A DNA stretch of 64,000 nucleotides from CAWAND01 sp963727915 (GCA_963727915.1 CAVSID010000001.1:62001-126000), one strand, 5' to 3'. Numbered from the stretch's first letter, positions 27,926-36,973 are shown. A program made the numbers and translations. Notes: a model not told the origin generated them from the sequence alone.

Positions 27926-28744
27926 TCAGCCGCCGCTTGGAACGTTGACTGGCTCGTTGTTGATGTAACACAGCAAGCCCTCAACGATGCCTCTGGCAGC
28001 GTCCTCGGGGTGTTTGGTGAGGAATTCGCGATCCAGGTACAGGAAGCCGGTCTCGATGATCGCCGCGGGTGTCTGACTGTTGACTTCGTAAAACGAATGG
28101 TAGGCGGTCATGTCACGTGTAACGCTGTTGGGATGGTAGCGAAGGCCGGTCGCCTGACCGTAGCGGTCCGCCAAGCAGGCCACCAGCCGCTGCGCCCGGT
28201 CGGGGACGGCTGTATCCAGCGCCGCAGTGACTTTGTAACCGGTGGCGTCGTTGTTGATCGGCTGGCACGAATCGGCATGGATTGAGACCAACGCCACCGC
28301 TCGGTAGCCCACCAGCCGCTTGTCGAATTCTTCCAGCAGGTCGGGCTTGTACCCGGCGGCTTCCAGGCCACGGACGACGAGTTGGGCGACCTGCATGTTG
28401 ACATCGCGCTCGTTCAGCCCATCCGGGCAGACGGCGCCGGGGTCGGGCAGACCGGTATCTGGGTTGAGCCCCGAGTGGCCAGAGACAATGCCGATCGTGA
28501 GGTTGCGGCTCCCGGTGGCATCGCCGATCGCCGCCTGGGGCAGCGCCGTGGGCTGTCCGGAACCGTCAACCGCCGAGGCCAGCTGGGATGCCAGCTCGCC
28601 CGGGCTCAGGCTGGCCGGAGTCCAGGCGGTGAAAACCGTCGCCAACACGGCGGCCACCACCAGCGTCACGCCCAGGTTACGCATGACCTGGCGCGCCGGC
28701 GGCGGCCCGGAAAGGCCGCTGTCATCTAGGTGTGGATCGATCAT
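27926..28744 (-). CDS. N-acetylmuramoyl-L-alanine amidase, membrane-anchored
   Basis: The 272-aa protein has an N-terminal helix (NLGVTLVVAAVLATVFTAW) and an amidase_3 domain. Zinc ligands are visible in IGIVSGHSG, in the Glu of GLNERDVNMQV and in VALVSIHADSC. The catalytic Glu lies in AAIIETGFLYLDREFL. It cleaves the amide between muramic acid and the stem peptide. It lies immediately upstream of the TPR/YkuD gene on the same strand (6-bp gap), suggesting a cell-wall remodelling operon. Confidence 0.88.
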   Translation of the reverse strand: MIDPHLDDSGLSGPPPARQVMRNLGVTLVVAAVLATVFTAWTPASLSPGELASQLASAVDGSGQPTALPQAAIGDATGSRNLTIGIVSGHSGLNPDTGLPDPGAVCPDGLNERDVNMQVAQLVVRGLEAAGYKPDLLEEFDKRLVGYRAVALVSIHADSCQPINNDATGYKVTAALDTAVPDRAQRLVACLADRYGQATGLRYHPNSVTRDMTAYHSFYEVNSQTPAAIIETGFLYLDREFLTKHPEDAARGIVEGLLCYINNEPVNVPSGG

Positions 28745-28902
28745 CGCCCATTCATGCTACACTCATGTCGGTCGATTCTCAAGCAGGACTTTCGGCATCA
28801 GGATACCAAATCGCTCAAACGTTCGATCTTCATTCTAAAGCCTGCCGACCCAGCCCGACCTTCCAATTCACGAACGCGAACCACGGGGGTCAAGCTCCGC
28901 AG

Positions 28903-29409
28903 ATGTCCGATCTCCATATTGTTTATCTCAGCTTGGGCTCGAATCTTGGAGACCGCCATGCGAACCTGCTCGAAGCGCGGCGGCTCCTTAGTTCGAAGGT
29001 CGACGTCAGCGCGGCGTCTGCGATTTACGAAACCGACCCCTGGGGCTTCGAAGATCAGCCGGCCTTCTTGAACCAGGTCCTGGTTGGCCAAACCCACCTG
29101 GCACCCGAGGATCTGCTGGCACTCGTCAAGGACATCGAGCGCCAGATGGGTCGCCAGCCCACTTTTCGCTACGGGCCACGCCTGATCGATATCGATCTCC
29201 TAATGGTCGATCAGCTGCAACATAAGGCCGATCGCCTGACCCTTCCCCACCCTCGCCTGACGGAACGGGCGTTCGTGCTCATCCCCTTGGCCGAGCTGGC
29301 GCCGGATGTGCGGGTCCCCGGCACCGACACCACGGCCGCCGAATGGGCAGCGCGGCTGGAGGGGCCGCTGGGGGTAAAACGCTGGACAGTGGAGGATGAC
29401 CATGCCTGA
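28903..29409 (+). CDS. folK: 2-amino-4-hydroxy-6-hydroxymethyldihydropteridine pyrophosphokinase
   Basis: The protein of about 168 aa starts at ATG 28903. YLSLGSNLGDRHANLLEARR is the HPPK signature, with YETDPWGFEDQPAFLNQVLV and RYGPRLIDIDLLMVDQ for ATP/Mg binding (the two Asp of DIDLL). LPHPRLTERAFVLIPLAELA follows as expected. It catalyses pyrophosphorylation in folate synthesis, making the substrate of the next gene's enzyme. Its stop overlaps the start of folP. Confidence 0.93.
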   Translation: MSDLHIVYLSLGSNLGDRHANLLEARRLLSSKVDVSAASAIYETDPWGFEDQPAFLNQVLVGQTHLAPEDLLALVKDIERQMGRQPTFRYGPRLIDIDLLMVDQLQHKADRLTLPHPRLTERAFVLIPLAELAPDVRVPGTDTTAAEWAARLEGPLGVKRWTVEDDHA

Positions 29410-30307
29410 TCCGAGCCAAGGTAGAGCAACGGGGCTCACCCTGGGCGGCACGCGCCTTGATTGGGGCAGCCGAACCTACGTCATGGGCATCATCAACCTC
29501 ACGCCGGACAGCTTCTCGGGCGACGGGTTGCTGGGCGGATCGGATTTGGTGCAGGCAGCCGTGGCCCAGGCAGATGCCTTTGCTCAGGCCGGTGCCGATC
29601 TGCTTGACATCGGCGGCGAGAGCACCCGGCCGGGCGCCGAAACCGTAGACGCCGAACAAGAAATCGACCGGGTGGTGCCCGTGATAGCTGCCTTGGCCGG
29701 CCGCCACCCCCTGCCGATCTCGATCGACACTTCCAAAGCCAGCGTCGCCGCGGCTGCTCTGGATGCCGGGGCAGCCTGGGTAAACGATGTCTGGGCGCTG
29801 CGCGCCGACGATGAGATGGCGCCGCTGCTCGCCGAACGCCAGGTGCCGGTGATCCTGATGCACAACCGCCTGACCCCCAATAGCGCTGAGCTGGCCGAGC
29901 GGCTGGGAGGGCGCTACGTGGGCGTCGAGTACAACGACCTGCTGGGCGACATCAGGGCCGAGCTGATGCACAGCGTGGATCTCGCCTTGGGGGCCGGTGT
30001 CGACCCGGGGAAGATCGTGCTCGACCCCGGGATCGGCTTCGGCAAGACCGTGCCGCAAAGTCTGGAGCTGGTGGATCGGCTGGCCGAGATCCGGGCGCTC
30101 GGTTTCCCGGTTCTGATCGGGCCGTCCCGCAAGTCGTTCATCGGCTTCACGCTCGATCTGCCGCCGGACGACCGCGTGGAAGGCACGGCTGCCGCCGTCG
30201 CGGTCGGCATCACCCGCGGTGCCGACATCGTCCGCGTCCACGACGTGGCGCCGATGGTCCGGGTGGCCCGCATGACGGATGCCCTGGTGCGGCATCCGAT
30301 CGCCTAG
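29402..30307 (+). CDS. folP: Dihydropteroate synthase
   Basis: ATG 29402 is chosen because GGAGG lies seven bases upstream; ATG 29396 is too close to it. MGIINLTPDSFSGDG and DIGGESTRPGAE are the two DHPS signatures. IDTSKASVAAAALDAGAAWV, DPGIGFGKTVPQSLELVDRL and PVLIGPSRKSFIGFT complete the TIM barrel. It joins p-aminobenzoate to the pterin pyrophosphate. It is translationally coupled to folK. Confidence 0.95.
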   Translation: MPDPSQGRATGLTLGGTRLDWGSRTYVMGIINLTPDSFSGDGLLGGSDLVQAAVAQADAFAQAGADLLDIGGESTRPGAETVDAEQEIDRVVPVIAALAGRHPLPISIDTSKASVAAAALDAGAAWVNDVWALRADDEMAPLLAERQVPVILMHNRLTPNSAELAERLGGRYVGVEYNDLLGDIRAELMHSVDLALGAGVDPGKIVLDPGIGFGKTVPQSLELVDRLAEIRALGFPVLIGPSRKSFIGFTLDLPPDDRVEGTAAAVAVGITRGADIVRVHDVAPMVRVARMTDALVRHPIA

Positions 30308-30337
30308 CTCAGCCGGGCATTTCCCGACCGGACAATT

Positions 30338-30353
30338 TGTGACGATTTTCACA
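30338..30353. promoter_or_regulatory. CRP/FNR-type palindrome, 14/14 consensus match
   Basis: TTTGTGA-CGATTT-TCACAAA lies between folP and the fatty-acid-hydroxylase gene, about 140 bp upstream of the latter's predicted start site. Confidence 0.75.
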
Positions 30354-30449
30354 AACAGATCGGGCAGCTGACCCGACCCGAGAGCCGGGCGGCCACGGCC
30401 GGCCGGACGGCCGGAGCAGCCGGCTTGCAGGCGTTTCCGCGATTGGGCA

Positions 30450-30478
30450 TTGATCGCTTCAGGTTGCCTCTGTATAAT
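30450..30478 (+). promoter_or_regulatory. Strong predicted promoter (TTGATC-N17-TATAAT)
   Basis: TTGATC at 30450-30455 and a perfect TATAAT at 30473-30478 are spaced by 17 bp. They would drive the fatty-acid-hydroxylase gene, leaving a leader of about 40 nt. Confidence 0.7.
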
Positions 30479-30523
30479 GCGGTCAACTTGGGAGGTTGAC
30501 TTTCTCCCGGACAGGGATGTGAC

Positions 30524-31204
30524 ATGGCCGAGCACACAGCGTTCTCAGAGGAGCCCATCCGGCTCTTCCGTTCCGATTTCATGGAGTTCTTCAGCCATAT
30601 CAGGCCGCAGGTCGTGGCCCTGATCTGGACTCCAGTGGTGGTGTACTTCATCGGGTCTGCGTTGCTGACAGATAGGGCTGACCGGTGGTTGGTGGTTCCC
30701 GTCGGCGCCTTCACCGGCTGGTTCGTGTGGACGTTCGTCGAGTACACCATGCACCGCTTTGTGTTTCACTACCACCCCAAGACCGAGCGGCTGAAGCACA
30801 TCTTCTTCACGGTGCACGGCGTGCACCACGCCCAACCGATGTGCAAGACACGGTTGGTGATGCCTCCGGCGCTGAGCGTGCCAGTGGCGATTCTCTTCTT
30901 CGGGATCTTCCGCTTGGTCTTTGTGAGCGGCCTGCACGCTGAAGCCTGGTTCAACCCGGTCTTCGGAGGCTTCGTCGGCGGCTACCTGGCCTACGATATG
31001 ATCCACTACGCCATCCACCACTCGAACGTGCGCTCGGGGATCTTCTTCGCCATCCGCAAACACCATCTTCGGCACCATGGGCCGTGCAGCTTCATGCGCT
31101 TCGGTGTGACGTTCAGCCTGTGGGATCATGTTTTCGGGACGATGCCCAAGTCGCCGTGCTCCGAACTTCTCAAGGCACGCGGCGAAATCAACACCGAGGC
31201 CTAG
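30524..31204 (+). CDS. Fatty acid hydroxylase / sterol desaturase superfamily membrane enzyme
   Basis: The 226-aa protein carries the full eight-histidine di-iron set: EYTMHRFVFHYH, HGVHHAQP, YDMIHYAIHHS and RKHHLRHHG. Four hydrophobic helices flank them. The arrangement matches fatty acid 2-hydroxylase-like proteins (Scs7/FA2H type), which hydroxylate acyl chains of membrane lipids with O2. The lipid substrate is unknown. It has its own promoter and a CRP-type site upstream, so it may be tuned by a global regulator. Confidence 0.88.
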   Translation: MAEHTAFSEEPIRLFRSDFMEFFSHIRPQVVALIWTPVVVYFIGSALLTDRADRWLVVPVGAFTGWFVWTFVEYTMHRFVFHYHPKTERLKHIFFTVHGVHHAQPMCKTRLVMPPALSVPVAILFFGIFRLVFVSGLHAEAWFNPVFGGFVGGYLAYDMIHYAIHHSNVRSGIFFAIRKHHLRHHGPCSFMRFGVTFSLWDHVFGTMPKSPCSELLKARGEINTEA

Positions 31205-31376
31205 GCGGGCATCGCCCCCCCGCTTGCCCCTGCTCAACGCCTGGCGCTCGCCATCCCGAGCAACTGTCCATCCTACCCTTAGCTGACCAGCACTCGCTGT
31301 TCGAAACTCGGCACACCCCGGCCAGGCGGAGACGGCGCCAGCGCAGCCGGACCAACCCTGGGCCTCCCCGAAAAGC

Positions 31377-31404
31377 TTGACATGCGTCCGAGGGGCGTGA
31401 TAAT
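31377..31404 (+). promoter_or_regulatory. Predicted promoter of the cysteine operon (TTGACA-N16-GATAAT)
   Basis: A perfect -35 TTGACA lies at 31377-31382 with GATAAT at 31399-31404. The 31205-31651 gap holds no convincing gene; the leader from here to the cysM start is about 240 nt, long enough for regulation, but no known riboswitch motif was recognised in it. Confidence 0.65.
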
Positions 31405-31651
31405 ATCTCTCAAGTTGTTCATAAATATTCGCAGAGGCGATGACGACCGAATGCACGATTGCACATGTCTGAGGCGGGGGCGCTAGCCACATCGTCTCGG
31501 GCATACACAACTGAGATCCGGTAGTTCCAGATCTTGGCGGCCAACAGACGAGCAGTGGCTCGCTCCCGCAGAGCGGATCGAGGGGGATCGCTTGCGGCGC
31601 GCTGCACTGCATGCACTTGTTGGCCGTTTTGCGTTCCTTGGGAGAGGGATT

Positions 31652-32603
31652 GTGGCACTGAGAAAGCATGCACGACAAGACGACAATTCTGCGCCGGCCC
31701 GGCCGGGACTTCTGGCTGAGGTCGGCCAAACCCCGCTCATCCCGCTGCACCGGGTCACCCGGGACCTCCCACCTGGCGTGCGCATGCTGGCCAAGACAGA
31801 GTGGTTCAATCCGGGAGGCTCAGTCAAAGACCGTCCGGCAAGGGCGATCATCGAGGCCGCCGTCAAAGCGGGGGAGTTGGGCGACGGACGCATTCTGCTG
31901 GATTCGACCTCAGGCAACATGGGCATCGCCTACGCCACCCTGGCGCCGGTGCTGGGAATCAAGGTCCACCTGGCTATCCCGGCCAACGCCGGCGCACCAC
32001 GCCTCAACAGCCTGCGCGCTCTGGGCGCCGAACTGACTCTCACCGATCCGTTGGAGGGCTCGGATGGCGCCCGCCGCGTGGCGGCCCAAATGGCCGCCGA
32101 GTTCCCCGAGCGCTTCTTCTACGCCGACCAGTACGACAATCCGGCGAACTGGCGGGCTCATTTCGAGACCACCGGCCCCGAGATCGTGGCGCAGACCCAC
32201 GCCAGCCTGACCCACGTCGTGGCGGGTTTGGGCACCACCGGCACTCTGACCGGGATCGGTCGCTACCTTCGCGCTGAACTCCCCGCCGTCCGGATGGTGG
32301 CCGTGCAGCCCGACCGGCCCTTGCATGGGATCGAAGGACTCAAGCACCTTCAGTCGTCGGATATCCCCACCATCTACGACCCGTCTGTCCCGCACAAGCA
32401 ATTGTCTGTCTCGACGGAAGCGGCCTATGCGATGACGCGGCGGCTGGCGCGGGAGGAAGGACTGTTGGCCGGCATCTCGTCGGGTGCGGCGGCAGCCGCC
32501 GCGATGGATCTCGCTAGAGATCTGATCCAAGCCGTGATCGTGGTTGTCTTCCCCGACTTCAGGCACCAAGTACCTGGATGAGCCTTTCTGGGGGCCCAAA
32601 TGA
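31652..32603 (+). CDS. cysM: Cysteine synthase family protein, CysM type (frame-broken near the end)
   Basis: GTG 31652 follows GGGAGAGGGA. The PLP lysine lies in WFNPGGSVKDRPARAIIEAA. LDSTSGNMGIAYATLAP is the substrate-binding loop, VAGLGTTGTLTGIGRYLRAE the phosphate-binding loop, and GLLAGISSGAAAAAAM follows. One indel near 32563 restores VVFPDSGTKYLDEPFWGPK and a stop at 32603 that overlaps the next start (ATGA). With a JAMM protease, a MoaD-like protein and MoeB following, it is likely the thiocarboxylate-using CysM of the CysO pathway. Confidence 0.88.
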
Positions 32604-33052
32604 GCCCCCTGATTATGTCGCAGGCGTTGCTGGACCAGATCCAAGCGCACGGCGAGGCGAACTACCCCAACGAAGGCGCCGGTCTCCTTCTGGGTGACGT
32701 CGAAGGCGACTTGCGGCAGGTTACCCAGCTGCTGGTTCTGGCGAACGATTTCGAAGAGAACGAGCGCTACCATCGCTACCAGATCTCTCCCGAAGACATG
32801 CTGGAAGCGCAGCAGTTTGCTGACGGACACGACTTGGACATCGTCGGTGTCTTCCACTCCCACCCAGACCATCCAGCCGAACCATCCGAATTCGACCGCC
32901 AATGGGCCCTTCCCTGGTTTTCCTACCTGATCACTCGCGTGCAGGACGGCGAAGCCAGAGAGAGCCGATCGTGGCTGCTTAGCCAGGACCGCGGCCGGTT
33001 TGAGGAACAACCTCTCGAAATTCAAAATCACCCAGCTCAGGAGGCCCAATGA
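32600..33052 (+). CDS. JAMM/MPN+ metalloprotease (Mec-like)
   Basis: The 150-aa protein has the JAMM zinc motif intact: the Glu in YPNEGAGLLLGDVEG and FHSHPDHPAEPSEFD (H-S-H-P-x(5)-P-S-x-x-D). In Mycobacterium tuberculosis the homologue Mec+ releases cysteine from the CysO-Cys adduct. Here it may also trim the CysO C-terminus, which extends two residues past Gly-Gly. Its start overlaps the cysM stop and its own stop overlaps the CysO start, indicating tight co-translation. Confidence 0.9.
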   Translation: MSPLIMSQALLDQIQAHGEANYPNEGAGLLLGDVEGDLRQVTQLLVLANDFEENERYHRYQISPEDMLEAQQFADGHDLDIVGVFHSHPDHPAEPSEFDRQWALPWFSYLITRVQDGEARESRSWLLSQDRGRFEEQPLEIQNHPAQEAQ

Positions 33053-33327
33053 GCGCAGTTCGCGTCCCCACTCCCCTTCGCCCTTTCACCGGTGGCATGA
33101 AGGAAATCGAGGTTCAAGCCGCCACCGTCGGCGAGGCCCTGCAGGGGCTGGCCGACAAGTATCCCGCCGTCAAGACCCACCTTTTCGACGATCAAGGCAG
33201 CCTGCGCGCTTACGTCAACGTCTTCCTGAACGACGAGGATGTGCGCGGACTGGAGGGTGATGCCACGCCAATTCAGCCGTCTGACCGGCTGACGATAGTG
33301 CCCAGCATCGCCGGAGGCAACTCGTGA
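33049..33327 (+). CDS. cysO: CysO-like ubiquitin-fold sulfur carrier (MoaD/ThiS family)
   Basis: The 92-aa protein has a beta-grasp fold: VRVPTPLRPFTGGMKEIEVQ, ATVGEALQGLADKYP, RAYVNVFLNDEDVRGLEGDA and DRLTIVPSIAGG. The C-terminus is GGNS, not the usual bare Gly-Gly, so two residues must be removed before adenylation and thiocarboxylation. That requirement fits the adjacent JAMM protease. It acts as the sulfide donor for CysM, with MoeB as activating enzyme. Confidence 0.88.
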   Translation: MSAVRVPTPLRPFTGGMKEIEVQAATVGEALQGLADKYPAVKTHLFDDQGSLRAYVNVFLNDEDVRGLEGDATPIQPSDRLTIVPSIAGGNS

Positions 33328-33565
33328 GCCAGGACGGCCTGGCGGTCGTCGATCACTGCCCCGCGCACCAACCAGGCCATGACCATCGCCGGAACGCTGG
33401 CGGCGTTCGTCTTCAACGCGAGCTGGCTTGCGGCGGCTCCGAACCCAACCGCCTCCCCAGCCGGCGGCGTGCGGCGCGGATGACTGAACTCATGGCATCC
33501 GAACAAGGTAGACTGAGAAATGGTCGATGATGGAGACCGCCGAGCGGAACCCCAGGAGGGACAGT

Positions 33566-34744
33566 GTGACTGACACCCCAGCCCACACCAACGGGAAGGC
33601 CCTCACGCACGAGGAGATCCTGCGCTACTCCCGGCACCTGCTGATGCCGGAGGTCGGCCTGGAAGGACAGCAGAAGCTCAAGGCGGCCTCGGTGCTGGTC
33701 GTCGGCACCGGGGGGCTGGGATCGCCGGTGGGGATGTATCTAGCTGCGGCCGGAATCGGCCGTATCGGGTTGGTAGACTACGACGTCGTCGACTTCACCA
33801 ACCTGCAGCGCCAGGTCGTCCACGGCACATCGACCCTGGGCGAGCGCAAGGTGCAGTCCGCCCGGCGGCGCCTGCTGGATATCAACCCCGAAATCCAGGT
33901 TGACGTCTACGACGAGCCTTTCACCTCGGAAAACGCCTTCCGCATCGTCGAAGCGTATGATCTGGTGATCGACGGCACTGACAACTTCCCCACTCGCTAC
34001 CTGGTCAACGACGTCTGCGTCATGACCGGGAAGCCAAACGTGTACGGCTCGATCTTCCGCTTCGAGGGCCAAGTGAGTGTGTTCTTCGCCCAGCAAGGGC
34101 CCTGCTACCGCTGCCTGTTTCCAGAACCGCCCCCACCGGGCTTGGTTCCTTCTTGCGCCGAAGGCGGCGTGTTCGGCGTCCTCCCCGGCACGATCGGGAC
34201 GCTTCAGGCGACCGAAGCGCTCAAATTGATTCTGGAGATCGGCGAACCGCTTGTTGGCGAGCTTCTGCTCTACGACGCGCTGGCGATGTCCTTTGACCGG
34301 GTGCATCTGAAGAAGAACCCCAACTGCCGGGTCTGCTCCGATCATCCCGAAGTGACCGAATTGATCGATTACGAAGCCTTCTGCGGCGTCCCCAGCCATG
34401 ACCACGAGGAGGGACGCCTTGAGGCCAACTATGAGATCGGCCCGGCCGAGCTAGCCAACAGGATAGAGAACGGCGACCCCATCCGGCTAATCGACGTACG
34501 CGAACCTCACGAGCTTCAGATTTCGCACATTCAAGGCGCCGAACTGATCCCGCTCGGTTCCCTGGCGGCGGAGATGCACCGCCTGGACAGCGCCGAGGAG
34601 ATCGTGTTGTTCTGCAAAACCGGTGGGCGCTCCGCCCGGGCCCTGGAGTTGCTGGCCGGCGCCGGGTTCCGCAAACTCAAGAACTTGCGGGGCGGGATCA
34701 ACGCCTGGGCCGAGCAGGTGGACCCGAGTCAACCCATCTATTGA
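33566..34744 (+). CDS. moeB: MoeB/ThiF adenylyltransferase with C-terminal rhodanese domain
   Basis: GTG 33566 sits six bases after AGGAGG. The E1-like domain shows VLVVGTGGLGSPVGMYLAAA (ATP loop), DYDVVDFTNLQRQVVHG and DGTDNFPTRYLVND. Zinc ligands are PCYRC and CRVCSDH. The rhodanese domain (residues about 300-393) has IRLIDVREPHELQISHIQGA and the active Cys in VLFCKTGGRSARALEL. It adenylates the Gly-Gly end of CysO and delivers sulfur from a persulfide. It ends the operon. The 33328-33565 stretch holds no supported gene. Confidence 0.93.
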   Translation: MTDTPAHTNGKALTHEEILRYSRHLLMPEVGLEGQQKLKAASVLVVGTGGLGSPVGMYLAAAGIGRIGLVDYDVVDFTNLQRQVVHGTSTLGERKVQSARRRLLDINPEIQVDVYDEPFTSENAFRIVEAYDLVIDGTDNFPTRYLVNDVCVMTGKPNVYGSIFRFEGQVSVFFAQQGPCYRCLFPEPPPPGLVPSCAEGGVFGVLPGTIGTLQATEALKLILEIGEPLVGELLLYDALAMSFDRVHLKKNPNCRVCSDHPEVTELIDYEAFCGVPSHDHEEGRLEANYEIGPAELANRIENGDPIRLIDVREPHELQISHIQGAELIPLGSLAAEMHRLDSAEEIVLFCKTGGRSARALELLAGAGFRKLKNLRGGINAWAEQVDPSQPIY

Positions 34745-34792
34745 GCCTGCCTGCATCGCCGTTCAGGGTAAGATTGAGCTGTCGACCGGGTT

Positions 34793-34808
34793 TGTGAATT
34801 CCATCACA
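34793..34808. promoter_or_regulatory. CRP/FNR-type palindrome, 14/14 consensus match
   Basis: TTTGTGA-ATTCCA-TCACAAA lies 33 bp upstream of the SCO1 ATG. Confidence 0.75.
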
Positions 34809-34840
34809 AACACCGACTTTCCTCAGGAGCAGGCCCGTCC

Positions 34841-35584
34841 ATGCCGCCTCAACCCACGCCCAGCCGCCGGCTTATCCTCGTCCTCTCGCTCAGCCTGGTC
34901 CTCCTCATCGGGGCGGCGGGACTGCTGGGGGCGATGTTCCTCGAGGGTCAGCCCTCTGCTTTCAACGGGACCGTGTTGGACCCGCCGGATCAGGCGACTG
35001 ACTTCCGACTTACCGACCAACAGGGCCGACCCTACCGCCTGGCCGACGCAAAGGGCAAGGTGGTGGTGCTGACCTTCCTGTACACGCACTGCACCGACGT
35101 TTGTCCCTTCATCGCAGCCAAACTCAAGGAGACCGATCGTCTGCTTGGTTCGGACGCATCTCAGGTGGACCTGGTGGCCATCACCACCGATCCGGCGCGA
35201 GACACCCAGGGGACCCTGGCTGACTACAGCCGGGTCTTCGGCCTGTATGATCGCTGGCACTTCCTGCTTGGTCCGACGGATGCCCTGCGTCCGGTGTGGA
35301 AGGCCTACGCCGTGGCGTCGGAGAAGGATTCCCAGGCAGAAGCTGTCGAGACCCCGCAACCGGTGCCGCCGGCCACGCTTCAGGCTCTGGGCCTTGACCG
35401 AGGGCTGGATGCGTCGGAGATCGCCGCCGCCCAGCGCGCCATCGGCCAGTTCGGGGGCGGCTATCACGTGACCCATTCGACACCCATCTGGCTTATCGAC
35501 CCACAGGGACGGGTGCGCGTCCTGCTTCGCCAATCGGCCAGCCCGGACGAGATCGTCCACGACATTCGGCTTCTGCTACCCTAG
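34841..35584 (+). CDS. SCO1/SenC copper-binding protein
   Basis: The 247-aa protein has an N-terminal membrane anchor (LILVLSLSLVLLIGAAGLLG). The thioredoxin-like domain has TDFRLTDQQGRPYRLADAKG, then the copper site LYTHCTDVCPFIAAKLKETD (C-x-x-x-C-P). The third ligand His lies in GGGYHVTHSTPIWLIDPQG. SCO proteins insert copper into the CuA centre of cytochrome c oxidase, implying an aerobic or microaerobic chain. It is a single gene under a CRP-type site. Confidence 0.92.
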   Translation: MPPQPTPSRRLILVLSLSLVLLIGAAGLLGAMFLEGQPSAFNGTVLDPPDQATDFRLTDQQGRPYRLADAKGKVVVLTFLYTHCTDVCPFIAAKLKETDRLLGSDASQVDLVAITTDPARDTQGTLADYSRVFGLYDRWHFLLGPTDALRPVWKAYAVASEKDSQAEAVETPQPVPPATLQALGLDRGLDASEIAAAQRAIGQFGGGYHVTHSTPIWLIDPQGRVRVLLRQSASPDEIVHDIRLLLP

Positions 35585-35957
35585 CCACGAGCGGACCTAA
35601 GATGGGTTCTCCGGGGCACAGCATGCCGTACGCGTGCGCTGCCCCTCAGCTTAGGGGCTTGACTTTGGCATTTCCTGCGACCACCAATGGGCTGTCGCCG
35701 CGCCAAGGCGCACCCGGGACGAATCCGCAAACCCACCCGGTTCATCGAAGGGGTCGGCGGGGACTGCCAAACAAGTTAAAGGGCGACGGCGGCCAGCTGA
35801 CCCGGGCACGACCGTTGCCTATCCTGAATTGGCAATTCCCCCCGTAGGCAACGGCCAGACCCACCCGGGCTGTAGTGGCGGTTGCCCGGAGGCGAGGTCA
35901 CTGGCCCCGTCGCCGGACCATCCAGGGTCTCTGACTTTCGCCCTGTGGGTGGCGAGA
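35585..35957. other. Intergenic region with nested palindromes
   Basis: No gene is supported. At 35812-35854 a 10-bp inverted repeat CCGTTGCCTA/TAGGCAACGG encloses a second palindrome GAATTG-G-CAATTC (35826-35838). There is no T-run. It could be an operator, a cruciform-forming site or the 3' end of a transcript. Confidence 0.55.
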
Positions 35958-36398
35958 CTACCGTGAAAGGCTAGCAGCTCCTCCGGTCCCCAAGATCCGT
36001 TCTCCCCACACCAGGGCCAGCGCCAAAACCGCAAGGTCAATCAACACACCTATCGCCCCCTGCTGATCGAGGCGCCGCGCCCTGCCATCCCACAAGACGA
36101 TGTAGGCGACTGACGAGAAGGCCGCTGCCCCCACCACGATCTGAACCCACCAGGACTGGCCCAGAAGCAGAGCTGCGCCAGCAATCACGAAGATGGCCGC
36201 AGCAACAATCATGGCTGCGCTGCCCAGCAGGCGGATGGAGTCGGCACTGGCGATTTTGGACAGGGCCCATGATCCCTCGGGCCATATCAGACCGGGCTGC
36301 AGCTCGAACAGTCTACGGCTTTGTCCGAAGTAGAGCAGATGAACGCCGGCATGCAGGATGAGAAACACCAAAAGTACGCTACGAAACATCGTGTTCAT
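35958..36398 (-). CDS. Four-helix membrane protein, family unknown
   Basis: The 146-aa protein begins MFRSVLLVFLILHAGVHLLY and continues FELQPGLIWPEGSWALSKIA. Further helices are GSAAMIVAAAIFVIAGAALL, WVQIVVGAAAFSSVAYIVLW and IGVLIDLAVLALALVWGE. It is a clear paralogue of the gene at 38048-38442, sharing the H-x(3)-HL ... S-R ... F-x-x-P pattern and the LWDGRARRL/FWDGGADKL loop. Function is unknown. Confidence 0.7.
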   Translation of the reverse strand: MNTMFRSVLLVFLILHAGVHLLYFGQSRRLFELQPGLIWPEGSWALSKIASADSIRLLGSAAMIVAAAIFVIAGAALLLGQSWWVQIVVGAAAFSSVAYIVLWDGRARRLDQQGAIGVLIDLAVLALALVWGERILGTGGAASLSR

Positions 36399-36472
36399 CT
36401 TCTCCCCGGGACGAGGCTTGCTTGGGGGTGGATCCGCCCAGCGTTTGCATCCGCTACAGTCGTCTCCAACGC

Positions 36473-36865
36473 CTAGCGGCAGCGCAGGTACCAGGCTTGG
36501 TCCTTCACAAGGGAGATCAGCGGCGGCAGAATGATGGCCCGTGCGACCAAATCAACCGGGCCCATTTCATCCGTAACAGTGGCCAGGGCCAGCACCAAGA
36601 GGGCGGCCCGCGTCCCCCAATATCCGATCCGCTTGCGCCCAGCGAGCCACAAGGCCAAAACCACCAGACTGGCGGCACACCCCCACCCCGGGCCGGCCAT
36701 CCCCCAGTGGACTGCCGGTGTGGATGGCATGGCAGGGTGAGGACCGGCGGCCACGATCATTCCAAACAGGAGCCAAATCAGGGCGTTCATCAAGACCAGA
36801 CTCAGCCCAACTCGAACGGTCGTGGGCCGGCCAAGCTCGGATGACGGGTCCCGGGGCTTTTCCAT
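36473..36865 (-). CDS. Small membrane protein, family unknown
   Basis: Starting at ATG 36865 (MEKPRDPSSELGRP), about 130 aa with four hydrophobic helices: VGLSLVLMNALIWLLFGMIV, GCAASLVVLALWLAG, GTRAALLVLALATV and AIILPPLISLVKDQAW. No family is recognised. A CRP-type site lies 90 bp upstream. It is part of a run of membrane-protein genes. Confidence 0.6.
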   Translation of the reverse strand: MEKPRDPSSELGRPTTVRVGLSLVLMNALIWLLFGMIVAAGPHPAMPSTPAVHWGMAGPGWGCAASLVVLALWLAGRKRIGYWGTRAALLVLALATVTDEMGPVDLVARAIILPPLISLVKDQAWYLRCR

Positions 36866-36954
36866 CGAAAACGGGCCTCTTTGCAGGCTCAACCAGGATG
36901 CGGACGCCAATCTGCTCCAAGGGCCAAACCCAGGCGCAGATTGGCCACTTCGAT

Positions 36955-36970
36955 TGTGAAATGCATCACA
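36955..36970. promoter_or_regulatory. CRP/FNR-type palindrome, perfect TGTGA-N6-TCACA
   Basis: ATTGTGA-AATGCA-TCACAAT is symmetric over its full flanks. It lies between two minus-strand membrane genes and probably controls the downstream one (36473-36865). Confidence 0.72.
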
Positions 36971-36973
36971 ATA

